Shown here piece after piece: positions 1 through 6,027 of a DNA stretch of 11,120 bases. Where the stretch lies: NCBI GenBank assembly GCA_002420085.1, contig DIHI01000149.1:2093-13212 (forward strand), read 5' to 3'. Origin of the DNA: Lysobacterales bacterium UBA5700 (GTDB lineage Bacteria; Pseudomonadota; Gammaproteobacteria; Xanthomonadales; Xanthomonadaceae). Under the pieces are notes generated by a model. It was not told the DNA's origin. It worked only from the letters and a program-made list of their open reading frames with translations, and did no database searches. The translations under genes and the position numbers were made by a program. The stretch's first letter is position 1. Each line of letters begins with the position of its first letter.

Positions 1-585
1 CAGTGCGGCATTCCCGCCTCGTCGATCTACCTCTGCGGACTGGAGCAACTGGAAATCTGGCTGAAGCGATTCCCCGAGGTCGCGAGGGAAGCAGACCTTG
101 ATCCGGTCGATTCGCCGTTGATCGTCAGCCCCGATGATCTGGCCGAAGTAGTGCAGGCATTGGCGCGCCAGAAAGACGGCGTGGTCGCACTGCTAGACGA
201 TCCACCGACTGCGCGCGTGACCTACGAGCAGAAGAACGCACTCAACAACATGAGTGCCGACTACGCCAAGGCGCAGCGGCGGAAGTACCTGAAGGAGACG
301 GCTCAAATTCGGGCTTTCCTGGCAGCACCGGAAAACCTCGACCTGCTGCGCATGTACGAGTCGGTGGTCGATGAGTTCCAACTCAAGATCATCGCCAAGC
401 GCAAGGACTACCAGACCTTCGACGAGGTCATGGAGTATCTGGTGGACCTGTTGTTCAACCGCGATCCTGTCTTGCGGCAGCACGCCCACAAGCGCTTGAC
501 TCGCGCCGTGCTGTTCTACATGTACTGGAATTGCGATATCGGGGAGGTGGGCGATGCTGCGGCCGACCAAGCACTCTCATCCTGA
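1..585 (+). CDS. ABC-three component system effector/CTD protein, C-terminal part (5' partial)
   Basis: Reading frame 1 is open from the first base to the TGA at 583-585, giving 194 residues with no start, so the gene enters from the left; the internal TTG at 118 is not the real start. The visible part is mostly helical and charged. It has a segment around residues 8-27 (SIYLCGLEQLEIWLKRFPEV), then NNMSADYAK near residue 83, and a C-terminus with IIAKRKDYQTFDEV and RAVLFYMYWNCDIG. I recognise this ending as the C-terminal domain of effector proteins in ABC-3C conflict systems, possibly the CTD10 type; the subtype is from memory. In these systems the CTD tethers an N-terminal effector (often a nuclease) to the middle component and ATPase. 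The next gene starts 32 bases before this stop, as expected for such an operon. The effector domain is outside the window and cannot be named. Confidence 0.75.
   Translation, partial: QCGIPASSIYLCGLEQLEIWLKRFPEVAREADLDPVDSPLIVSPDDLAEVVQALARQKDGVVALLDDPPTARVTYEQKNALNNMSADYAKAQRRKYLKETAQIRAFLAAPENLDLLRMYESVVDEFQLKIIAKRKDYQTFDEVMEYLVDLLFNRDPVLRQHAHKRLTRAVLFYMYWNCDIGEVGDAAADQALSS
541..550 (+). promoter_or_regulatory. Strong ribosome binding site for the middle-component gene
   Basis: GGGGAGGTGG lies inside the end of the effector/CTD gene, three bases before the ATG at 554. It supports that start and shows that the small overlapping gene has its own initiation signal rather than relying only on read-through from upstream. 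Confidence 0.6.
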
Positions 586-802
586 TCGCACGGTCATCAA
601 CGTCTCGTTGCTGCTGCTGGCTCGCCTGAAGGCCCGGCGCGTGGATGAGTACGACGTGCTGCGCAAGTTTGCGAAAAAAAGTGTCGTCGGCGGGGACGTG
701 CTGTTCCTGCCGGCACTGAATTTTCTGTATCTCATGGGCCTGATCGAATATCGCCCCAAGACCGACGCCGTGGAGTACATGGGGCCAAATGAAGCTGTCT
801 AG
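554..802 (+). CDS. ABC-three component system middle component (MC6 type)
   Basis: An 82-residue protein that begins MLRPTKHSHPDRTVI, an opening I recognise from ABC-3C middle component 6 proteins, which usually start with M-L-x-P-T-K-H and an early PDR. The rest reads as a small winged-helix-like fold: helices around residues 17-29 and 33-42, then LFLPALNFLYLMGLIEY as the last helix and strand, a common pattern in wHTH linker proteins. The middle component is thought to bridge the effector/CTD protein and the ATPase. The ATG at 554 has a strong purine-rich site (GGGGAGGTGG) just upstream. The gene overlaps the upstream gene by 32 bases and the ATPase gene by 14, so all three are probably made together in fixed ratio. 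Identification rests on length, opening motif and context. Confidence 0.8.
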   Translation: MLRPTKHSHPDRTVINVSLLLLARLKARRVDEYDVLRKFAKKSVVGGDVLFLPALNFLYLMGLIEYRPKTDAVEYMGPNEAV

Positions 803-2585
803 ACTTTATTCCAGCAAGCCTGACTTATTCGAGCCTGTGGAGTTCGTCCAGGGCCTGAACGTCGTCATGGCTGAAATTCGCCTGCCGGAGAACCGAAGCA
901 AGGACACCCACAACCTCGGCAAGACCACGCTTGGGCGTTTGCTTGACTTTGGCTTCCTTGCCAAGCGCGATCCCAAGTTCTTTCTTTTCAAACACGTCGA
1001 ATTGTTCAAGGACTTAATCTTCTTCCTAGAGATCGAGATGGAAGATGCTTCGTTCGTGACGATCCGGCGCGGTGTGGAAGAAGCCACCAAGATCAGCTTC
1101 AAGCGCCATGAGGCCGGGCATCAGGACCTGTCGGGGCTACCGCTGGTCGAATGGGATCACCAGGACATGCCCTTCGAGCGGGCGCGTGACCTGTTGGATG
1201 GATTGCTTGACTGGCGCGCACTCAAGCCTTGGGCGTTCCGCAAAGGCTTGGGCTACCTGCTGCGCTCCCAGGATGATTTCCGCGATGTGTTTCATCTGCG
1301 CAAGTTCGCGGCTGCGCATTCGGATTGGAAGCCTTTCCTGGCTCACGTTCTCGGCTTTGACGCTCAACTCGTGGCGAAGCACTACGAGAAGGAAGAGCAG
1401 CTTGCGGAGAAGCAGTCCACCGCGCAGACCATCAAGAACGAGCTGGGCGGATCCATTGAGGACATCAGCAAGATCGAGGGCATCCTGCTGCTCAAGCAGA
1501 AAGAGGCTGAGAAAAAGCAGAAACTGCTCGACGCCTTCGACTTCCGCGCTCAGGACAAGGACAGCACCAAACAGTTGGTCGATGACATCGACGAACGCAT
1601 CGCGTCGCTCAATGCCGAACGCTACTCGCTCAACCAGAACAAGAAGAAGATCATCACGTCGCTGGAAGAGGATCAGATCCTCTTCAACCCTGACGAAGCG
1701 CAGCGCCTGTTCGAGGAAGCCGGCGTCCTGTTCAAGGGGCAGATCAAGAAAGACTTCCAGCAGTTGATTGCCTTTAATCGGGCAATTACCGCTGAGCGCC
1801 GCGGCTATCTGCAGGAAGAACGCGCAGAGGTCGAAGCTGAGCTTAAGCGCATCAATGCAGAACTGAATACCTTGGGCAAAAAACGCTCGGAAATGCTTTC
1901 ATTTCTGAGTGGAACCGACATCTTTGGCAAATACAAGCAGGTCTCGGACGAGATGGTGACGCTGCGCGCTGACATCACTTCCCTGGAGCGTCAACGCGGC
2001 TTCCTGCATCGTTTGCAGGAGTTGCGAACCGAGATCAGGGCGTTGACCAAAGAGCGTGGGCATCTACAGACCCAGATCGAGGCGGATGTCGAGAAGCAGA
2101 ACTCCGATCAGAACAGTTTGTTCTCAGCAATCCGCGTGTTCTTCAGCGAGATTGTCGAAGAGGTGATCGACCGCAAGGCGCTGCTGAGTGTATCGCCGAA
2201 CCAAGCGGGGCATCTGGAGTTCAGGGCGGAAATTCTTGACGAATCAGGCAACGCAACCAGCGCCGACCTTGGGCACACGTACAGGAAACTGCTGTGCATC
2301 GCCTTTGACTTGGCCATCCTGCGAGCCCACTTGGACGACAAGTTCCCGCGCTTCGTTTACCACGACGGCGTATTCGAGTCTTTGGATGATCGCAAGAAAG
2401 AGAATCTGCTGGCGGTCATTCGTCGATATGCCGACTTGGGGCTTCAACCCATCATCACGCTGATTGACTCAGACCTGCCTTTGCGACCTCACGACGATGA
2501 AGCTGTATTTGGCGCCGACGAGATTGTCGTGACTCTGCACGACGAGAGTGAGCAAGGGCGACTGTTCAAAATGCGCGCGTGGTGA
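789..2585 (+). CDS. ABC-3C system Rad50/SMC-like ATPase (DUF2326 type)
   Basis: A 598-residue ABC-type ATPase with the split head seen in Rad50/SMC/RecN proteins. The N-terminal lobe carries the P-loop around residues 40-47 (THNLGKTT), preceded by GLNVVMAEI. Roughly residues 200-440 are rich in K, E, Q and L and look like a long coiled coil, including a KQKEAEKKQKLLDAF stretch. The C-terminal lobe has a signature-like helix (SADLGHTYRKLLCIAFDLAI, 491-510), a Walker B strand ending YHDG (524-527) with ESLDDRKK after it, and TLIDSD near 558-562 as a late strand. This layout matches DUF2326 proteins, the ATPase component of ABC-3C systems. It probably senses foreign or damaged DNA, or its replication, and controls the effector; that role is inferred from the family. 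The ATG at 789 lies within the middle-component gene, which suggests translational coupling. The gene looks intact. Confidence 0.85.
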   Translation: MKLSRLYSSKPDLFEPVEFVQGLNVVMAEIRLPENRSKDTHNLGKTTLGRLLDFGFLAKRDPKFFLFKHVELFKDLIFFLEIEMEDASFVTIRRGVEEATKISFKRHEAGHQDLSGLPLVEWDHQDMPFERARDLLDGLLDWRALKPWAFRKGLGYLLRSQDDFRDVFHLRKFAAAHSDWKPFLAHVLGFDAQLVAKHYEKEEQLAEKQSTAQTIKNELGGSIEDISKIEGILLLKQKEAEKKQKLLDAFDFRAQDKDSTKQLVDDIDERIASLNAERYSLNQNKKKIITSLEEDQILFNPDEAQRLFEEAGVLFKGQIKKDFQQLIAFNRAITAERRGYLQEERAEVEAELKRINAELNTLGKKRSEMLSFLSGTDIFGKYKQVSDEMVTLRADITSLERQRGFLHRLQELRTEIRALTKERGHLQTQIEADVEKQNSDQNSLFSAIRVFFSEIVEEVIDRKALLSVSPNQAGHLEFRAEILDESGNATSADLGHTYRKLLCIAFDLAILRAHLDDKFPRFVYHDGVFESLDDRKKENLLAVIRRYADLGLQPIITLIDSDLPLRPHDDEAVFGADEIVVTLHDESEQGRLFKMRAW

Positions 2586-2598
2586 CTTCGAGGTGACG

Positions 2599-2829
2599 AT
2601 GAGAAGCAAACCCCATGACGAGGCGATGGCCGAGCTGTACCGCAGCGATCCGGCGTTTGCGCTCGAAGTCATCAACGGCACTCTGGCAGACGGCAACCGG
2701 GCCGAACTGCTCACCGTGCTGCACCACATGGCGCAGGCGTTCAGCGGCGTGCCGGCCATTCTCAAGGCAATGGGACTGCGGCTGGCCGTGCAGCCGATGC
2801 CATCGTCGCCCCCTGTCCACGCAGCGTGA
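2599..2829 (+). CDS. Antitoxin-like protein lacking its helix-turn-helix (probable internal deletion)
   Basis: A 76-residue protein starting MRSKPHDEAMAELYRSDPAF. The ATG at 2599 is chosen because GAGGTG lies directly upstream (2590-2595); an earlier GTG at 2548 would only add residues from inside the ATPase gene. The start and the C-terminal ILKAMGLRLAVQP are typical of small HigA-like/addiction-module antitoxins of about 100 residues. In those proteins, as I remember them, about 25-30 residues containing the DNA-binding helix-turn-helix and the LYRxLSxxGNP motif lie between the two parts. Here AFSGV (residues 47-51) runs straight into PAILKAMGL, so that block is missing without loss of frame. 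No RelE-like toxin gene lies immediately up- or downstream. It is probably a non-functional remnant, though the dimerising part could still be made. It starts 13 bases after the ATPase stop. Confidence 0.6.
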   Translation: MRSKPHDEAMAELYRSDPAFALEVINGTLADGNRAELLTVLHHMAQAFSGVPAILKAMGLRLAVQPMPSSPPVHAA

Positions 2830-2835
2830 TGCCCA

Positions 2836-3776
2836 ATGCCTATGGCGAGTACCGTTCATCCGATCCACTTTGAAGACTACAGCGGCGTTCAGTTTGAGCG
2901 CCTCGTCTTTGCCTACCACGTGCGTGCTGGCTGGCAGGAACTGATCTGGCATGGCCAATCGGGCGGCGACCAGGGGCGAGACGTCTCCGGGGTCGAGGAG
3001 TTCGACGAGCTGCCTGCGCGCAAGACAATCATCCAGTGTGCCAACCGCGACACGCTGACGTTGGCGAAGGCGCGCGCCGATATGGAAAAGGCTGTCGCGA
3101 TTGCCGGAGGCAAGCCGGATACCTTCAAGTTCGTCTGCCGCAGTGCTGTCTCCGACGCTAGCCGAACACGGATCGCCGACGCCGCTGGGCGCTCGGCGTC
3201 GAGCATGTGACGATCTGGTCCAGCGTCGAGTTTGAGGAGAACCTGCGCCTGCGTGGCGAATACCTCTTGCATCGCTTCGTTCGGGGCGTCGAATTCCCCG
3301 AAGCCGAAGCGGAGATCCGCAAGTTCGTTGACGACCTCCCCGACCTGTCCGACGCCGATGCGCTGGGCCTGATGGCTGCGGTGTTCGGCCGGCCGGCCTT
3401 TCGCACGCCGTTCCAGCAGGAGAGTTCGCTTCCAGCTTTCCAACAAGCCGTCGAGGACACCATCGGCGCCCTCAACCCCGGCGTTTGGCGAACCCGCGAA
3501 GGCACGGAAATCAGGCGCATCCCCTCGATCCATCACATCCGGGACCAGCGCGTTCGCACGGTGCTGGCGCAGGTCGTGCGCCAGGTCGATGAATAGCGCC
3601 GCATCTTCGTCTCGCGCCTTCGGGAAGGCGAGATTCGCCACTGTGGATGCGGCAGTAAGGACTGCCCCACGTACATTCTCAGCGATCGTGTCGCCTATGA
3701 AATGGATGCAGCCCGCGACCGAATCTTCACCACGTTTCGCTCGGTGCATGCGCCGTTCGATGTTGCCCTTCGATAG
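2836..3776 (+). pseudogene. Restriction-endonuclease-like (PD-(D/E)XK) gene broken by a frameshift and a nonsense codon
   Basis: Three pieces add up to a protein of about 313 residues. Piece one (frame from ATG 2836) has FEDYSGVQFERL, GGDQGRDVSG (residues 43-52) and KTIIQCANR (63-71), which resemble the E, D and Q-x-K blocks of Mrr-like nucleases, although the lysine position reads alanine/asparagine. At about 3184-3189 the frame must change: loss of one base after GCC GCT restores ALGVEHVTIWSSVEFEENLR in the next frame, whereas the first frame stops at 3208-3210. Piece two runs to an in-frame TAG at 3594-3596. The same frame then continues with plausible sequence, including HCGCGSKDC (possible zinc site), up to TAG 3774-3776. 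A role in cutting or sensing foreign DNA is inferred from the fold. ATG 2842 is an alternative start; neither has a clear ribosome site. Sequencing error could explain one lesion, less easily two. Confidence 0.7.
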
Positions 3777-3793
3777 ACACGGAAGCATCGGTC

Positions 3794-4462
3794 ATGGCTG
3801 CGTGCATCGTCCCTTTTAGCTCACAGCACCTTGAAGCCGCCTGCCGTGTTCTTGCCGACACCGAGCGTGGCCTGAGTGGCACGCAGATCGCGCGGCTGCT
3901 TCAAGAGATGGAGGTTGCCGACCCATCGCCGGGCATGACGAAGTGGAAGCGATTGTTCAACGCGCTCGCCGAGGTACAGAACAAGCACCAGATCGGCAAT
4001 CACCTCATCATGTTCATCAACCGCGCGATGAACCCGGTGAACTACGCGCGAGATCCTGGGACGTTCGCCTGGCGGCGCGATGAACTCAATGTCGTGCTGG
4101 CCTTCTCGGGCTTCTATGTCCGCGACGTCGGCCAGGTGGGATATGCCGATAAAGCGACGACGCTGGATGCTGCCCGCGCACGCGCAGGCCGCCTCAAGGC
4201 TGCGCTCGAAAGCCACGTCGTGCATGCTGAGGTCTTGAACTACTGCCGCGCCGAGCTGCTGGACGAGAACTACTTTCACGCAGTCTTCGAGGCCAGCAAG
4301 GGTGCTGCCGAACGAATTCGCACGCTGTCGGGCTTGACCGGCGACGTTGCTGAGCTGGTGAACAGGGCGTTCGCTGGTCAGCAGCCGATGCGGGTCTTGG
4401 GCCCACTGAGCACCGAATCCGAAAAGAGCGTGCAGAGTGTCGAGATGACCCTTTGCCTGTGA
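3794..4462 (+). pseudogene. TIGR02391 (Ymh) family protein, C-terminally truncated
   Basis: A 222-residue reading frame starting MAACIVPFSSQHLEAACRVL, with GGAAG-like GGAAG (3781-3785) eight bases before the ATG. The N-terminal half (residues 1-100) contains LSGTQIARLLQ, a helix-turn-helix-like segment also seen in proteins of this kind. Residues 157-215 (DENYFHAVFEASKGAAERIR onward to STESEK) match the TIGR02391/Hypoth_Ymh domain as I remember it. That domain normally continues with a glycine- and phenylalanine-rich stretch and an FRNPxAH motif for another 50 or so residues. Here similarity ends near residue 214 (base about 4435), followed by seven unrelated residues and a TGA, and no FRNPxAH coding sequence follows in any frame. 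So the gene was cut by a rearrangement. The family is common in defence islands and beside restriction genes; its biochemical role is not established. It lies 17 bases after the nuclease pseudogene and may have been co-transcribed with it. Confidence 0.65.
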
Positions 4463-4690
4463 AAGTCGGCCTCGACCGCTACGCCGCGCTGTACGCGCAA
4501 ACGAATGGCGAACAGTCGATGCCCAGAAGTTGATCCCGCACATGCTGGAGGCGTTCATGGCGAGGGGGCGGGGATTCAGGAAGGGCACGGCGACCCGGAG
4601 CGCGCCATGGAAGCCGACATGATGGCGTCGATCAAACGCCTCTTGGGCTATGATCGTGCGACAAGCCCGCCGTTCCTCGGCAATCCAGCA
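4438..4690 (+). pseudogene. Frameshifted remnant of an unidentified gene
   Basis: Just past the break in the Ymh-like gene, protein-like sequence appears in three frames in turn. Frame 1 gives LPVKVGLDRYAALYAQTNG (about 4453-4509) before a stop at 4531. Frame 3 gives WRTVDAQKLIPHMLEAFMA (4506-4562) before a stop at 4620. Frame 2 gives DPERAMEADMMASIKRLLGY (4592-4651). The pieces follow one another without a gap and have balanced acidic/basic composition, as expected from one C-terminal coding region that has suffered two indels. I do not recognise the family. It could be the tail of a mobile-element or replication gene, but that is only a guess from its place in the island. Confidence 0.35.
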
Positions 4691-4969
4691 CGACACAGTG
4701 CGATGCGGCTTTCTCTCCCGACGCTCTTATGTGGCTGCTAGCCCACCAAGCCGCAGTCCTGCAATGCGGCCCCAAAAAGAGCTAACCTACTGTCCCATAT
4801 ACGGTTTCAAGCCTTGCGTGATTTGCACGAAAGACTTGACACCAGATCTTTTTTGGTGCGCCCGGCACGAGTACACGCCTGGGTTCGCCATGTGCCAGGA
4901 AGCCAAGCGCAGCCGGCGTAGTGACCGGCGTAGTGAGACGTAGGGCGCAAGACCCGAGTTCCAGACCGA
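4691..4969. other. Gene-poor stretch at the edge of the island
   Basis: No convincing gene is visible. A 97-residue frame on the + strand (4650-4943) contains CVICTKDLTPDLFWCARH (CxxC, ten residues, CxxH), which looks like a small zinc site, but it lacks a ribosome binding site and its ends read as random arginine/serine-rich sequence. Bases about 4780-4855 are noticeably AT-rich compared with both sides. A weak inverted repeat (TGCGGCTT at 4704-4711, AAGCCGCA at 4748-4755) and a 12-bp tandem repeat (4913-4936) are present. The backbone composition begins shortly after this stretch. Confidence 0.4.
4913..4936. repeat. Perfect 12-bp tandem duplication
   Basis: CCGGCGTAGTGA occurs twice head to tail at 4913-4924 and 4925-4936, followed by GACGTAGG as a possible decayed partial copy. 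It sits 33 bases before the first backbone gene, close to the inferred island edge. It could be a slippage duplication or a scar of an integration event; the sequence alone does not decide. Confidence 0.7.
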
Positions 4970-5968
4970 ATGGAACGCTACACTGCTGTGATGACCATGG
5001 AACCAGTACGCTCATCGTTCGCCAGCGCCGCGCCCGAATCGGCCGACATACATGCCGCCGCCGCGCGGATCGCGGGCTTGGCGCAGGTCACACCGGTGCT
5101 GCGCTCGCACTCGCTCGATGCGATCGCGGGCTGTGAGCTGCATTTCAAGTGCGAGAACTTCCAGCGGGTCGGTGCCTTCAAGTTTCGCGGTGCCGCCAAC
5201 GCCGTGTTCTCGTTGGATGCCGAGACCGCCGCCCGTGGTGTGGTGACCCAGAGTTCGGGCAATCATGGTGCGGCAGTCGCCCTGGCCTGCCGCCTGCGTG
5301 GCATTCCGGCACATGTGGTGGTGCCCGGCAATGCTCCGCAGATCAAGCTGGCCGCGATCCGCGATTTCGGTGCGCGCATCCATCCATGCGAGGTCGCCCA
5401 GGCCGATCGCGACCGGGTGTGTGCCCAGGTGCTGGCCGAGACCGGTGGCCATCTCGTCCATCCCTACAATGACAGCCGGGTGATCGCCGGTCAGGCCACG
5501 GCAGCCCTCGAACTGCTGCACGCGGTGCCGGGCCTGGATGCCCTGATCACGCCGGTCAGCGGTGGCGGCCTGTTGTCCGGAACTTGCCTGGCCGCGCATG
5601 CGATCGCTCCCGGCATCGCCTGCTTCGGGGCGGAGCCAGCCGGTGCCTGCGATGCTCATGATTCGCTGGTGTCCGGTCAGCGGGTGGTGGGACGGCGCGC
5701 CGATACCCTGTGCGATGGCTTGCGCGCTGAACTCGGACCGCTCACCTTCGATATTCTCCGACAACACCTCGAAGCCATCCTGGTGGTCGAGGACGCCGCC
5801 ACGGTTGCTGCCATGCGCCTGATCTGGGAGCGATTGAAGATCGTCGTCGAGGCCAGTGCCGCGATCGCGCTGGCAGCGATCCTGGCGCAGCCGCATCGGT
5901 TCGCCGGCCGCCGGGTCGGGGTCGTGCTGTCGGGCGGCAATGTCGATCTCGACGCCGTGCCCTGGTAG
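4970..5968 (+). CDS. PLP-dependent threonine dehydratase / serine racemase-like enzyme
   Basis: A 332-residue fold-type II PLP enzyme of the threonine/serine ammonia-lyase and serine racemase family, cytoplasmic. The likely reaction is dehydration and deamination of L-threonine or L-serine to the 2-oxoacid and ammonia, or racemisation of serine. Visible marks are KCENFQRVGAFKFRGA (60-75) with the PLP-binding lysine at 71, the SSGNHG loop (95-100), the phosphate-binding SGGGLLSG (197-204), VVEASAAIALAA near 292-303, and SGGN (321-324) near the pyridine nitrogen. The length fits the short, catabolic form without the C-terminal regulatory domain of biosynthetic IlvA, so feedback by isoleucine is not expected. 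The start is uncertain: ATG 4970, 4991 or 4997 are all in frame and none has a good ribosome site; 4991 is closest to the usual family length. It is the first backbone gene after the island and lies 59 bases before the DUF2868 gene. Confidence 0.88.
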   Translation: MERYTAVMTMEPVRSSFASAAPESADIHAAAARIAGLAQVTPVLRSHSLDAIAGCELHFKCENFQRVGAFKFRGAANAVFSLDAETAARGVVTQSSGNHGAAVALACRLRGIPAHVVVPGNAPQIKLAAIRDFGARIHPCEVAQADRDRVCAQVLAETGGHLVHPYNDSRVIAGQATAALELLHAVPGLDALITPVSGGGLLSGTCLAAHAIAPGIACFGAEPAGACDAHDSLVSGQRVVGRRADTLCDGLRAELGPLTFDILRQHLEAILVVEDAATVAAMRLIWERLKIVVEASAAIALAAILAQPHRFAGRRVGVVLSGGNVDLDAVPW

Positions 5969-6027
5969 GCAGGCGGTGTGACGGTGCGGCCGGCACCGGT
6001 CGCTGTCACCGAGGGTCGTGGCCGGCT

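Noticed and set aside
2829..2873. A 14-codon frame starting at the TGATG overlap with the antitoxin stop
   Set aside because: Too short, no support, and it overlaps the start of the nuclease gene in another frame.
2913..4696. Two 291-codon minus-strand frames (2913-3788 and 3821-4696) of equal length
   Set aside because: Both are antisense to the nuclease and Ymh-like genes and show no domain. The equal length seems to be coincidence.
4704..4755. Inverted repeat TGCGGCTT / AAGCCGCA as a possible insertion-sequence end or attachment site
   Set aside because: Only 8 bp with a 36-base spacer, no transposase or target duplication nearby; expected by chance.
4836..4864. TTGACA at 4836 as a promoter for the PLP enzyme
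   Set aside because: The bases 17 positions later (CGCCCG) do not resemble a -10 box.
5978..6010. CGGTGC/GCACCG hairpin (with outer GTGAC/GTCAC) between the PLP enzyme and the DUF2868 gene as a terminator
   Set aside because: Only a 6-bp stem with no T-run, and short GC-rich stems like this are frequent in such DNA.
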